Of a stretch of DNA of 64,000 nucleotides, positions 11,578-24,309 are shown one piece after another. The notes beneath the pieces are model-generated. The model made no database searches, was not told where the DNA came from, and saw only the letters and a program-made list of their open reading frames with translations. The number at the start of each line of letters is the position of its first letter. The first letter of the stretch is position 1. The position numbers were made by a program, and so were the translations under genes. Origin of the DNA: Bryum argenteum (lineage: Eukaryota; Streptophyta; Bryopsida; Bryales; Bryaceae); contig CM073321.1 of NCBI GenBank assembly GCA_037043015.1, positions 33,892,101-33,956,100 of the forward strand, read 5' to 3'.

Positions 11578-14513
11578 TTATTCCTCCTCGCCCTCGAAAT
11601 GCAGAATACTTTGTTTGATGATAATAACCTGTTGCTCAGATATTGAGATTGTTGGACGTTGAGAACCAGCTTTGGCACTCGATTTCCAAGCTGTAAAAAT
11701 AGCACCTGCATATAGCCAGACCGGGTCATGGCTGTCATCAAAGACCCATTTAAAGTTCTTCTGTGTGTCCCAGCCAACATAGGTATCTTGAACAAGAGCA
11801 CGCTTGCTAAAAGGTTTAAAAAATTGAATTTGAATACATCCCGGATTGTTGCGATCTACATCGAAATCAGTCAAAGCCCTCGCAATCCAAAAAGGTCGAG
11901 CATCTCCATCTGCAGGACGTAAAGCCAAAAAGTAGCCGGCAAATACATCTCGACCAACGCGAAAAGACTCTCTTGGTTTATCACACAAGCGGCCAATAAA
12001 ATGGGGGTCTTGCCCATATTCCTCGCGTAATTCGCCTGTGTGCAGATATTCTCGAATCAACGGTACTCGAGACAAAGGCCAACATCCATTCTTTAAAGTA
12101 GTAGAAACCTCCATGGGTGCCAACAATAAATCATTTACTGCACGCCAATATCGTAAAACAGAATCATGTCGTCGACGAAATTCTCCTGACAAGTCTTGAG
12201 CACATGAGGTTTCCCACAACTTAATGAACCCTGCTATACCTTTCACAATTTCATCGAGATTCTTCATAGGAATTGACGCTAGAGGCTTCATTTCTCCCGT
12301 AGGCAATAGAGGCATGCCAGTAATAGAATTCTCTTTCCACAATTTTATTCCTTCACAAGTTGATGGAAGCCACTCATTGTCGGAACATAACATCTTGTAC
12401 TTCATCATGGGCCACCCGTTGTCATGTTTGAAAAATTTGAATTGTTGTCCTTCCGAATGACCAACGAGAACTTCGTCTTTAGAAGCAATGAAATCCTTGA
12501 TATATCCTTTGAAATCGGGAATCTCCTCAATCAGATGTGGAATAACTGGGAGTGCCTCAGCATCCATGAAAGATTTCATAAGAAGAGGAATTGTCAAATA
12601 GTCGTTCTCCTTTAAAATCATACTCCAACGTCCAAAAAGAGCGTCAATATCTTTATGAGTATGCCCAACTAAAAGAAAATTGACGTAAATTTCACGGAAA
12701 ACACCCATATGTACCAGAAGGGACCAAAAACAAAACATGAATCGATTTTTGTTATCGGAGGCGGTGTTGTCAAGTTGCACATGTAAAACAGGAGGAAGGG
12801 ATTCCGTAGCACCTGATGACTCACTCTCAGGCAAAAGAGAGTTTAAACAAGCATCTTTACCGATAAGCAAAGCCTCAAACAAAGGATGCGTTCCAGATCC
12901 AGCAAACAATGACTTCGAATGTGATATCGGAACTCCTTCTAAATCTCGGAGAAGCTTCAAAATAGATCCAACAGTGTGATTGCAATCACTCGGATAAATG
13001 TCAAGTCCATAGTGAGCATAACGAACATCGCAATGTCCGTGGGCAATCATTCCCGTCACAGCAATAGGGAGCTTCATAAGCGCATCATTTGTTTTTGTTT
13101 TGTGAGAAAACAAAGGACAAGCCGTTTTTGCATGATCCATTTTGTCGTGGATAATGCAAAGAACATCTTTGGGCCTTTGAATAGATAAAGAGCGGTTTGT
13201 ATAATAATACTCACGATGTGTTCGCTGATGGTCCAAGTGCAGTTTAAGCTTTTTGATCCACATGTTCTCTTCACTTGAATCTGGCACCATGGACTTGATC
13301 ATGGTCTCAAGTTTATCACACGTTGCACATCGTGCAAAATTGTCTCCGGGTGCTTTCTTCGAATACTCGGAGAATATAGTTCGCCTAATCTTGCTGAGAG
13401 TACTTTGAGCAATGAATTTCAGCCCCAACCTATCGTTGATAAGATTGATATCTGGGATCGTATCTTTCCATTTGAAGGACGAAGGCAATGACCGTGATAC
13501 TACTTTGAGTCCATTACTCAGCATCTTCGCTTTGTGCGGCATATGATCAGCTGCGTTGTCGATTAACACTTTCAGCGTTGCAGCAGCTTGTTTCCAATGA
13601 AGTCGTGGTTTCTTCGAGCCAACATTCCCGTGATGTCGAGCCCGTAAGCCAGCAGCCGCCTCTCCTTTCTTCCTGTAAAACGTTGCAGGAGGAACTCCAG
13701 TAATATTCTGCCATGCTCGAGCACAAATATCAATACCTTCCGTTGTAACCATCATACTTCCGTCAGCAGTTTTATGAAATCGATGATGTACATCAATCTT
13801 AAAGTGCGCCTTGAACTTAAAATCAGAAGACTCGTACATTTGCTTTCTCAAGGTGAGAATCTTCTGGCGAGGGAATGGCTGACAGCAATTTTTACTGCAA
13901 CACTTCATACTTGCAACCAAATTGACAGACTCTACGGTCAATAGTTGCTCTTCCCTCCTAGTTCTCTGAATCTTTGGATGTCTTTCTCCCAAAGTATACG
14001 GACGAACTCCTTTCCTCTTTGGTTGATCACGAGCATAAACCGCAACATTGTATTGCTCCCGATGCAAATGATCAAGTAAAGACCAACCATCATGAATGGC
14101 GTGGCTGAGATCCCATTTTAATGACTGAAATATTGTATCAGAAGGCAGAAACTCTAAATCCAAGCACTTTACGATCTGAACAACTACTTGATCATCTCGC
14201 AAAGGCTCGTCATCAGAACCCAGTACACAATCAGATCCCACACTTTGACAAATACCCTCTGCAACAGCGGCCCCTCCATGATTCAATAGTGTCACAAATT
14301 TGGTTATCCATTTGCATCTCGGGAGTCCAGGACAATCCTTCAAACGATCCGGCAGAACAAGCTCAACATCTTCCAAATCCTAATAACCAAAAAACAATTA
14401 CGTTAAACAAGGAACCACCTTAGACGTTGATGGAAACAAAGCCGTAAAGATTCTAATACCTCTGAAGAAAGACCTCGATTGTCCCAGTCGTCATCGGACG
14501 CACTACTCGCCAT
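11578..14513 (-). CDS. DUF7869-like protein, transposase candidate (951 aa, two coding exons)
   Basis: The start is ATG at 14513 (MASSASDDDWDNRG). Coding exon 1 ends at 14460, an 80-bp phase-0 intron (GTATTA to ATTAG) follows, and exon 2 runs 14379-11578. The frame is fully open for 951 codons, the best-preserved gene here. Around residue 170 is a Cys cluster (CCSKNCCQPFPRQK). Around residue 240 is CARAWQNITGVPPATFYRKK. Mid-protein is CATCDKLE. At about residue 560-610 come LHVQLDNTASDNKNRFMFCF and then FLLVGHTHKDIDALFGR. This order, cysteine module, ARAWxxxxGV...FYR, LDN...NKNR, LVGHTHKDID, matches the DUF7869 family found in many eukaryotic repeat-rich genomes. The conserved Asp/His residues suggest an RNase H-like recombinase fold, but that is inference. 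Upstream, in its probable first intron, lies the left 30-bp array. Two dyads lie 3'. Intact coding suggests recent activity or selection. Confidence 0.8.
14380..14459 (-). other. 80-bp intron of the DUF7869-like gene
   Basis: The donor GTATTA follows codon GAG (14462-14460), and the acceptor ends TTATTAG before GAT at 14379. Phase is 0 on both sides, so the reading frame passes cleanly from LSSE to DLEDVEL. It contains no dyad, unlike the larger introns of the ParB-MTase gene. Confidence 0.75.
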
Positions 14514-14679
14514 GTAGAGCGGTCACACCCTGATTATAGCTCCGTGAATAAGCTATACAACATGACAAAAGATACAAATAACCATTAGTAAAAATGAGTA
14601 CGCAAACATGAAACCTCAGAACATGCTGAGAAAAACCTATGGAATTAGTAATAAGGATCGACCTAAACACTACGTTTAC

Positions 14680-15960
14680 CATACAGCAACCTAACCACTG
14701 CCTCAAGTTGGGTTCGACCTAAACATTCCCTGTTTAGCAGGCAGCGACCTAAACACTGTGCGCTGATAACAAAGGCGTCCAAACACTTCGTGCAGATCAG
14801 AGAGTACTTACAACTGTGCGTTTAGGAGGCAACAACCTAACCATTGCGTAAAACACGCAGAGACAACTAAGTGCTCTTAGCAGGCAGGGACCTAGTCACT
14901 CACTGAATAGCAGGCAGCGACCTTTACACTATGTTCAACGCCATACACACCGCTTATTTACCAGGCACCGACCGAATATCTCTGCGTTAAGCAGGTAGCG
15001 ACCTAATCATACTGCACATAACAAAATTGACCTTACAATGTGCGTTTAGCAGACAGCGACCTAAACAATGTGCGTTTAGCAGACACCGACCTAAACAATG
15101 TGCGTTTAGCAGACAGCGACCTAAACAATGTGAGTTTAGCGACAAACCCTAAACAATGTGAGTTTAGCGACAAAATGACCTAAACAATGTGCGTTTAGTT
15201 TAGCAATGACCTAAACACACTAGGTTAAAAAGACATCGACCTTTACAGTGTGCGTTTACCAGCCAGCGACCTGAACACAATGTATTTAGCTGACATTGGC
15301 CTACAGAATGGGCGTTTAGCAGACAGCAAGCTAACACTGCGTTAAGATGGGAGAGTCAAAACCACTCCGTTTATGAAGTAGCGACCTAATACTGTGTTAA
15401 ACAGGCATCGACGTTTACACCATGCGTTCAGCGGGTAGCGACCCTAAATCTGTGCGATTAGCAGGCAGCAACGTAAAGCTCTGCGTTTAGCAGGCTGCGA
15501 CCTAAAATTTGTGCGTTTAGCAGGCTACGACCTAAAATCTGTGACTTTGGCAGGCTGCGACCAAACAGCTATTCATTTGTGCAGGACACGAAAGTCATGC
15601 GGTTAGCGGTCGGACCTACCAACATGCGATTAGCGGTCGCGACCTAAAAGTCATGTGCGTTTAGCGGTCACGACCTAAAAGCTATGCGTTTAGCGGTCAC
15701 GACCTAAAAGTCATGCGTTTAGCGGTCACGACCTAAAATTTGTGCGTTTAGCAGGCTACGACCTAAAATCTGTGACTTTGGCAGGCTGCGACCATACAGC
15801 TATTCATTTGTCTGGGACCTGAAAGTTGTGCGGTTAGCGGTGTCGACCTACCACCGTGCGATTAGCGGTGCGCGACCTAAAAGTCATGCGTTTAGCAGTC
15901 GCGACCTAAAAGTCGTGTGTTTAGCGGTCACGACCTAAAAGTCATGCGTTTAGTAGGCAA
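14680..15960. repeat. left 30-bp dyad array
   Basis: About 40 imperfect units have a period near 30 bp, for example around 15055-15135 where three consecutive units are almost identical. A typical unit reads TTTAGCAGG, CAG, CGACCTAAA and then a short linker with GTGCG. Read on the minus strand it is CTAAACGCACA plus TTTAGGTCGCTGCCTG, the same unit as the right array. The array therefore lies in inverted orientation to 24385-25645. It sits upstream of the DUF7869-like coding exon 1, between a probable leader donor (GTAAGC near 16205, minus) and the coding start, so it is probably intronic. Confidence 0.9.
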
Positions 15961-15980
15961 AATAGAAAATACCAGATTTT

Positions 15981-16060
15981 GGGACCTAAATGCACACCCA
16001 TCGACCTAAATGCACATCCATCGACCTAAATGCACACCCATCGACCTAAATGCACACTGT
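15981..16060. repeat. four 20-bp half-site repeats, left
   Basis: Four tandem 20-bp units have the consensus TCGACCTAAATGCACACCCA. They hold only one half of the dyad (CGACCTAAA) at 20-bp spacing. The mirror image, three units of GTGCATTTAGGTCGATGGGT, is at 24310-24363. They mark the inner edge of each 30-bp array. Confidence 0.9.
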
Positions 16061-16189
16061 GATTCTAGTATTTCTAGGAAGGTAAAATGAATCCCGCGGG
16101 GAAGTCGCAAAGAGCAAGATAAAAGAACAAATCAATTGCGCATGGATTTGCAATTGCGTATGGAAATGGCGAACCTGATACAGAGCACC

Positions 16190-16705
16190 AAGAAACCCTA
16201 GCTTACTGACGAACACCGTGGAACAGAGACCGAATGCAAGAGCAAACGCATGCAGCAAATCGATGAGGAGATGGTGCGCATTGACGAGGAGCGGAGCGCT
16301 GACAGGACGCAGCGGAGCGGAGCGAGTGAGTCGCGCGAGCGAGCGGAGTGCGCCGGGCAGACGCAGCTGAGCGAGCGCGAGCGAGTGAGCCGCGAGCGGA
16401 GCGGAGCGCGCTCGCAGACGCAGAGGGAGCGTAACGAGTGGGAGGGGTGGCTTGGCGAGCAGAGCGGCCCGAGCGCTGGCCGGGATCGGCCGGGCGTAGC
16501 GAGCCGGGCCAGGGCCCCCGGCCGGCACGGCAAGGCGGGAGCCGTTCGAATTCGGGCGGGAAGCTCCCGCCAACGGGCGGCGGGTCGCCGCCACGCTTTT
16601 CATGGCGCCACGCTCGGCCGCGCCTTGCGACATGGCGGCGTGGGTCGCGCCGAAGCCCAAGGGTGCCCACGGGTGCCCGGGGGTGCCCGAATCGCCCGCT
16701 GCCCC
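16190..16705 (-). promoter_or_regulatory. GC-rich leader/promoter block of the DUF7869-like gene (inferred)
   Basis: This CpG-rich segment contains simple GAGCGGAGCGAGC-type repeats and abruptly borders the AT-rich core at about 16706. On the minus strand its 3' part is pyrimidine-rich. It contains GTTCGTCA followed by GTAAGC (around 16208-16201), a plausible donor for a leader intron that would contain the left array. It mirrors the right GC-rich block, and both inner edges carry GGGCAGCGGGC or its complement. Promoter role is inferred from position and composition. Long open frames here arise from GC bias. Confidence 0.45.
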
Positions 16706-18750
16706 AGATTATTTAATTACGACATATATTAAAATTAGAAAATTAAGACATAATTTTGTATTGCAATTAACTGATTTGTTACAAAATCATTGATAAAAAT
16801 TTTAATTCTACATAGGTTAATAAATAATTTACTACTCTTTCTATCACAAATTCTAACGTTGTGATAAATTATTCACTTTAGATCAATCTCAAAAGAGGTG
16901 AATAAAATTAATTCATACCGAATCATAGAATAACACATTCTAAAGAACTAAATTATTCCATACCTAGAATAGTATATATACTTTACGAGTTACTAAACTT
17001 CGAATATTGATCATCAAATAACTCATTTCAAATCTTAGAATATTTATCTTACAATATCTAGATTTGTATCGTAATGAACCAATTTTTAATCAAAATTCTT
17101 ATATATTATAGCTATTATATCAAACTTCATTTACGTAATATTTATTTTAGTATACCACAGCAAATCTAGTAAATAAATATAATAACAAGACAAAACATAA
17201 TGTACGTAGGTAATAAAATTTGAATATTGCAATTACAACAATTTTAATCATAGAATACCTCTATTAGAAATTATTAGTACTAATATATGTACTAATAATT
17301 ACTGAACCGTAATGTTATTTTCCATGTACTTAGATTAGAATATTTTTATCACTTAAAATAAATAAACACAGGAATTAGGGTTGTACTACTTATTAAATGT
17401 TTGAAACCTAATTATTCTTATATTACGTCACCGAATTTAGTAAGAATTATGTTAATATAAGTTTATACTTATTTACTAAATACTAACTTAAGTATACTTC
17501 ACTCTAAATTTGATCAGACTATTATCTATAAAGGAAAAGCAAATAATTTAATATTATTTTCATACCATTAAAGATGTAACAAATATTATATTTAAACTTA
17601 TTAGATTATAAAGATTATTAAGGCTTTAAATAAAGTATAACTATTTATTTTTATAACTTTTTGTAAACTAAATCATTCCTATAACTTTTTAGAAAAATTT
17701 AATATTTTTCAGATAATAAATTCATCTTATGTTGTTAACTTTAATATAGTCTTCAGCTTATTACGTATCATTTGATATAAATTTTTTATAGATGTTCTAT
17801 ATTATATTTATCAAAAACGTATTTATTCACTAAAATACTACCTATGATTCAATGTATAATATAAATACATGAACCAGTTATAAATCATCAAAATGAGCGT
17901 ATATTTCTCTATATAATCATTAAAATCAAACAAAAAAACATAAATTAAAAAACAGGAATAAAAAATTTAAACAATCAGAGTATTTTAATGTACATAAATC
18001 TAAGAACAAATTAAAATATATTTTAAAAGAGTAAAGTTATTCTTAAATTTTATAGAATTTTATAATACTCAAATGTAAATGATAAATCAAATTTTCATAA
18101 ATAAATAAATAAAGAAATATATAAACACGATTTTCAACTTAAATATTTATTTTATATTAAGTTAGATATACATGTCATTCGTATTAAACGGTCAACTTAT
18201 ATTACGGTATAATATTATGTTAATATATACTTATCTACTTGCGTCGATTTTACCGTAGTAGTAACGGTAATTTTTTTACGACAACTTTAATATCCATACG
18301 ATTACATTTACATTAAAATTTGTGACAAACATACACTTTTTTTTATTGAGTTATATTATAACTCGGATCTGTTGTTTGAATGAAGTTTGCGCAAAACTAC
18401 CTCCACATAAAATTAGTATAATTTCGTTCAACTTATAATCTCAATATTTTGGACGTTAGCTAGTGTATAAGCGCGACATATGCAAACACCATTTTGCAAT
18501 GCAATCACTCTTTCATTTACAACGTTTGAATAAGCAATTTGATGCTTTCAAATGAAAACATATATTTCCGAGAAGAAAAAATTTTATCAATTATCGCTAA
18601 GTTGTATTGTAACTAAAAGTAAAGGTACATTAACTTAAATCAATACGAATTTATAATTGTACAAGAGAGAAAATTTAATCTATTGTGACAATTTTTAATT
18701 AATTAACCATTTTTAATATTACTTATTTTACAACGTTATATGGTGTTATA

Positions 18751-18781
18751 AGCGGGCATCAAGAGGCAGGTAGGGCAACCT
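18751..18781 (+). repeat. 31-bp GC-rich direct repeat, core copy
   Basis: The segment begins AGCGGGCATCAAG and ends GGTAGGGCAACCT. It matches 23356-23386 with one mismatch in 31 bases, in the same orientation, 4.6 kb away. The copy at 23356 lies inside a GC-rich tandem block, while this one is isolated in AT-rich DNA. It may be the remains of another leader edge or a conserved site. Confidence 0.8.
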
Positions 18782-19104
18782 AAAATATTAATCAAAATCT
18801 AATTGTGAGAAATTAAAACTATTAGATGTTTATGTCTTGGATTATTTGATCTTGTGTAACCATAGGAATAAGAATTATGAAAAGTAATTAAAGAAATGTA
18901 ATTTTTTAGTACTGAACGTTTTTGAACTTAAACTTAGGATTAAAACACGTAATTCGTTAGAATAGGAATATTGATATTATGAAATTGATGAAAATTGGGC
19001 TACGTTAGAACAAAATATATTGTGAGAATACATCTAGTTCGACCCAGATTAAGCACACATTTATGCAGTATTTAACTAAAATTACTTTCGATCTATTTAT
19101 GGTT

Positions 19105-19155
19105 TAGGATTTAGAGTTTTGAGTTTAGGGTTTAGGGTTTGGGATTTAGGGTTTA
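19105..19155 (+). repeat. interstitial telomere-like tract
   Basis: Degenerate TTTAGGG units occur here (GTTTAGGGTTTAGGGTTTGGG). TTTAGGG is the standard land-plant telomere repeat. A similar tract is at 59495-59540. The array is too short and degenerate for a chromosome end. It could reflect repair or simple-sequence growth. Confidence 0.7.
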
Positions 19156-19193
19156 TACTAATTATAGAACGCACATTCTTCATATTTAGTCAA

Positions 19194-19343
19194 AACACGT
19201 AATACGTTATAATGTGAATATTAAGATTATCAAATTGAGCTTGGTTTAAGTCAAATGTACTGTGTGTGTACATTTAGCTCGACTCCACCTAAACCAACAT
19301 TTCTCAAAAGCAGTGATAATACCATTATAACGAATTAAGTGTT
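19194..19343. mobile_element. 150-bp MITE with termini related to the giant element and TCAA duplication
   Basis: The left end (AACACGTAATACG...) differs from the giant-element terminus at 3 of 28 positions. The right end is a degenerate inverted copy ending AAGTGTT. TCAA flanks both ends (19190-19193 and 19344-19347). One 9+3+9 dyad lies inside at 19273-19293 (TTTAGCTCG, ACT, CCACCTAAA). A decayed relative starts at 18944 (3 mismatches of 28), exactly 250 bp upstream. The MITE shows that these termini, a 4-bp duplication and the dyad belong to one family. Confidence 0.8.
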
Positions 19344-19592
19344 TCAAATATGTAATATATTTCAATCAGTAAATAATTATATGATATTGAATTACAACAC
19401 TTTTTACGATAAATAATATCTATATATTCAATGACAATTTTTCTCATTGTTTGCCTTAGAGAAGGTGTATTCAGCGGTTGTTTCTGACGTCATTCCGAAC
19501 AATCGACTCACTATCCGATTGGCACTCTTCTACGCGTTAACTACCTCATCAGCTTTTGAGCTCACGTTCTTTCATTATGTTGTCTGGACGAA

Positions 19593-19988
19593 GTGACGAA
19601 CTTTTCAGAAGATCACTTCAATAAATTCCTAAGTAGCAACAATGTACATACATCTAAGGGATTCAATACAACACTTTCTATAATGAGCGGCATTACTAGA
19701 AGTTCTTACTTTGTCATTAATGATGAACAATCGAGCTGTAAAAATCCGACTATTGAGAGTGCGATCCGAGAGATTGAGTCTGATTATTGAGGTGTAGAGT
19801 ACAACTTACTAGTGTCGATAGGCATTAACGATGTGAAAATCATGGAGTTTAAAATTTCTGAAGAAAAACTCGAAGTGCTTTCTATGTTGCAGAAGAGCTT
19901 ATACTTTAAGAAGACTAACGCACTAAGTACTCAGAAACTCACCACTCTATTGCCATATCCACCTGTTGAATCTTTCTTTCAAAGTTGA
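19593..19988 (+). pseudogene. unidentified gene relic in the AT-rich core
   Basis: One frame reads about 65 codons (TNFSEDHFNKFLSSNN...), has a TGA at 19788-19790, and continues for about 65 more codons (GVEYNLLVSIGINDVKIME...LEVLSMLQKSLYF) to a TGA at 19986. Amino-acid composition is protein-like, in contrast to the surrounding AT-rich noise. I do not recognise a family and see no splice sites of note. Confidence 0.3.
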
Positions 19989-22900
19989 AATGAATCAGCA
20001 TTATTGAGACCTTTTCAACATCGGCAAAGCATTCGATACGTAGTATGTTCAGCGATTTAGGTTCATGGCTGTCTACAACGATGAATTCGCTTGATGTCGA
20101 GTGGGTTCTAACTCTCTACGAATTGTGTACCTATGTTATTTAATTTATTAAGTTTTAAATCTGGGCAAACAACGTCGTACGCGGAATCGATTGTACTAAC
20201 GTTTACGAAAACATAAACCAATGAATTGCTTATGAAAATCGAAACGAATGAAAGTATTCGATCATACATAATCTATTTGATGTTTCATCAATATGAATAA
20301 ATTTATCAGCTGGCGTGCACTTTAATACTTTCTTACATTTATTAGAGGAAGTGAGAGACGACATTCGACTCGTGTTCAGTTTCAATTTAGTGCAAAAAGA
20401 TTGCAATATGCCTTATATATTTTGCATTCTTCTATGTTGAGGAATGTTACATTGCTACATATATGATAAAAGATTGTGGAATCGTGAAATACAAAGTTCT
20501 TTCCTACCATGTTTGCAATTGTGTTTCTGATAGAACGAATGCACATAAACGAATATCAGTTTTGATACATACGAAGAATGAAGAATTATGAATCTTTATT
20601 TATTGTAATCTGTGAACTTTCATTAGTTATACATTGAAATTGTTTTATACACACTTTATTGCTTATTGGAAATACACACATTATTTATTTGATATATAAC
20701 GTTACCAATATGATATACACCGTTTCTTGTTTGGTATATAACGTCGTTTAAAAAAACGAAAAAAAACTAAGAAATGATGTTTAGAAAAAGAAGAAATGTA
20801 ACTTAACGGAATTATTTTCATTTAAAATCTACTTTAATTGTAAATGCTTGCGAATATATATCATATAAATTAAATGTTGATCAAGTTTGCAATTTAATTT
20901 AACTGACTAATATCTTAAAGATTTGTAAATTTGAAATATTCATACTTTTATGAAACAAATAAACTATTTTACTCTATTTATCAAGGAATTATACTAATTG
21001 TTATAAATTTTAAAAAAAGAAGTAAACCAAAAAATGAATAACTAAGAAAAATTATTAATTCTGATTAAACTAAAAATTAACGCGTATAAATTATATAATG
21101 TAATATATAGAGTTATATCAGTATTACATCTATACGGTGTTTACTAATTAATAATGTACAGAATGAATGAAATATTAAAAAATGATGAAAATATAGATTA
21201 ATGAAACGAAGACCTAAATTTCATTATTTGTCTATAGAAGTATCATTTTATGATACTTATTAAAAAAAAAAAAAAAAATTGTGGAAGTGGAAAGAAATAT
21301 TAGTAACATAATCGCATCTAGATGTAATGTTAGGATTGCAATTGAACTAACTAACATTATTTAATAAGGAAGGCATGAAAAAGTAGAATGTAAATGTAAT
21401 AACAGTTTAAACATTCAAAATATATTAGAAAATGAAATGAAGGTGTTATTTTTGTATTTTTTGTTTTGAAGTTTAAATTTACGTAACTCGATTTATAGCA
21501 AATAATCAAAGTATTTAGAATACAACTACAATAAACGTGTAGTTACAAATATATTAATAACAAATGAAATAGTTGAATTCGAGCTAATAATGACTATATA
21601 GAAATAGTACAATTTGGACAAAAACAAACGTATAAAGCAAGTAGTGTATTAATTTATATGAGTTGACGAGATTTGAAATTCTTAAAACTTGAAAAGTAAA
21701 AAGAAGAACTTAGATGTTTTATACATTATGAACATATTTATCATGAAGCATCGTCTTAATAACTGTATAATTATCGTAAATATTGACTTGTGTGTATTTG
21801 AACAATGTTTGTAAATTATGTATCATTTGTTTTATAGTTAATTAGGTTATATATAATCTTTAAAATTTTAGTTAGTACTTGTAAATAATTATGATTAACT
21901 AAAATAATTCATTATATGATTATCTTTTGGGCTATTTCTAGCAAAATAGCACATTTTCATAGAAATCATTTTAGCTAAAAATCATTGGAAGCTTGTGTAA
22001 GTTAAATCGTACAAACATGTAATACTCTTATCGAAGATACAGTCAACCAATATTTGGAATCTTATAAATTGGAAGATCATAACATAGTAATATCAAAAAT
22101 AAACTGCAAAATTTTATTATTTATATTTTGAGGTAAAATTGCTACTTATAAACATATTGCAATGAAATTATAACCAACGGGATTTAGTTGTTCGCATTTA
22201 TTTTCATGAGATTTTTATTCAAGTAAAATACACCAAATAAAATTCTTGGCTAAAATAAAAGTCATGCAATGGTAAAACTACTAAACATTAGAAATTATTG
22301 GAACATAATTTTCTTAGTTAGTAATTGGAAATAGTTATCTTTAAGTACAAAGTAATAAAGTAGAAATAAATAATGAGAATTTATAATATTTACGTCTAAT
22401 TCTTACAATAAGAAAAATTAGAGGTGTTTGTGATTGAAGGCTTATTTAGAACAATGTACGAAAACAAAGACAATGCTATGAATAGAATGGCGTTTATAAC
22501 TTAACATATTTGTACTATGTTACAAAATGAATAAAAAAGTAACTTTCATAATTTGCTGATTGCCCTTTCAAATTGGGGTTGGATCATTATCCGCTTGATT
22601 GAACTCATTGGGGTTAAATAAATCTCAAAAAGTGTAGTTAAGTGGTTTAGAGAATATTCTATAGCTTAGAAAATTAATAAGTGTAGACATTTTGTAAGTA
22701 ATGAAAGTGCTAAAAAAACATACAAAAATAGATATTCATTTGTGGATTAGAGTGATTGAATTTAACAACGTGTAGCAATTTAAGCCCTAAAGACTCGAGG
22801 AGTTTGAAGAAAAACTTAGATGTGTTATAAAATATGAATTCGATAACCTTTATGAAGTAGCGCTTCAAAGATAGTATAAAAATCTTATTCCCTAAATTAG

Positions 22901-23349
22901 ATCTATACGGTTAAATTTTCCCAAAATAAGTAAGATTCATTTAATAATTAAATAAAGAGAGTAAAACTTTGAAAATCCATATAAAGTTTAATTTCTATTA
23001 TTAGTATTTGGAAATTTCTATGATTGACTAAAATCACATATTATATGATAAAATGGAGAGAGGCTACAAGTAAGCTATGAGAAACCTTATTAGTTTCCCT
23101 AAATAGTAAATTTTCTTACACTAAGAAAACTTTGCATTATTTGTGTTTGAAGGCTTATTGTGAACAATATATGAAATGAAATGGGATCTGTAAATTGGGT
23201 GTGGTTCCCAACTTACCAAACTTTTGGAATGTTAAAAGAAATTCCAAAGAAATTCTTTTTTTATCCAAGTAGAACCTCCCAAAAATCGGGAACGACCATA
23301 AAATGGACTTTTGGGCTCTGCGGGATTAAGTACTAAAATATTACATTGT

Positions 23350-24199
23350 TTGGGCAGCGGGCATCAAGGGGCAGGTAGGGCAACCTGGGCAGCGCTGCCC
23401 CATCACGGACGGGCAGCGGGCAGCCAGGGCACCCTGGGCAGCGCTGCCCCATCACCCAAGGGCAGCGGGCAGAGAGGGGCAGCCCGGGCAGCGCCCTTGC
23501 GCCGCCGATAGCCCGTGGAGCAGCCCGAGCAGCCGCCACGCGTCGGGGTTTCTTGGGCAGCTGGCGGGGTCGCCGACATCTCCCGCGCAGGCGCCCCGCC
23601 GACACTCGCTCTCTTTTGTTTTTTCGTCACAGCTCCTCGCGTTTGTCGTTTCTAGCTCCCCGCGTTTGTCGTTTGCAGCTCCGTGCTTCTTGTTTGCCAT
23701 TGCCGCCGTTTGCAACTCCCGCATTAGTGTTCATTTCAGCTCCGCCGCCGTTGCTTGTTTGCATTTGCAGCTCTTGCGGCGTTTTTTGTTTGCATTTGCA
23801 GGTCCTCGGTCCGCCTTTTGCTGCTCTCCGCCCTTTTGCGCCGATCGCGCTGTGTGTGTGCTGGGTTTCGCCTCGCCCTCCTCTCGCGGCTCGCGCACCT
23901 CCTCGTTGCGGCCCTGTGCTTCCGCAGCTCTGCTTTTGATCTGCTCTGTTGATCTGCTCTTCTGATCCTCTGCTTTTGTTGCTCGCCGATATTGACGCCG
24001 TTTTCTTCGTTGCCGCAAACCTTTTTCCGCGGTCCTTCTGGTGGGTGTTTTGAATTTGTTTCATCTTCACATTGTTTCTCTCCTTGTGTTCCATCTCCTT
24101 ATCTGTGTTTCTAACCCTGATTTTGTGGCTAGGGTATCTGCGCATTCGGACTGCTACTTTGTGCGCTCTAAAACGGCCTTTGCTTTCTCCATATTTTTC
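23350..24199 (+). promoter_or_regulatory. GC-rich repeat block plus pyrimidine-rich leader of the ParB-MTase gene (inferred)
   Basis: The first 150 bp are GGGCAGCG-type repeats that border the AT-rich core. From about 23600 the plus strand becomes T/C-rich with few ATGs in good context, typical of a plant 5' leader. It ends in TTTTTCAG followed by GTATGC at 24200, a plausible splice donor. The next strong acceptor is TTGCAG at 25380, so the intron would contain the whole right array. The left side shows the same arrangement, mirrored. Transcript evidence is needed to confirm the leader. Confidence 0.45.
23356..23386 (+). repeat. 31-bp GC-rich direct repeat, leader copy
   Basis: This copy is partner to 18751-18781 with one difference. 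It begins a run of shorter GGGCAGCG/GGCAGCCAGGGC repeats, about 23350-23500, at the edge of the right GC-rich block. Confidence 0.8.
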
Positions 24200-24309
24200 A
24201 GGTATGCAATTTGTTATAGCATTGCAATTTGAACGCAATTCCATTTGAATTTGATGTTGCGTTTTGCAACCTCTCAGCACGATTAATTTTCCATAACTAG
24301 AATAAGATT

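Larger units (their letters stand above)
16706..23300. other. AT-rich core of the giant element, largely non-coding
   Basis: About 6.6 kb of very AT-rich sequence with stops in all frames. Within it I can support only a gene relic (19593-19988), a 150-bp element (19194-19343), a decayed relative of it starting at 18944, a telomere-like tract (19105-19155), a 31-bp repeat (18751-18781) and an A-run near 21260. It separates the two divergent GC-rich leaders. It could be a spacer, an origin-like or matrix-attachment region, or an old insertion. Confidence 0.6.

Noticed and set aside
16046-16732. Long open frames (up to 204 codons) on both strands in the GC-rich block at 16.05-16.73 kb
   Set aside because: Several frames are open at once in short-period GC-rich sequence, with Arg/Ala/Ser/Pro-rich content and no domain. 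Compositional artefact.
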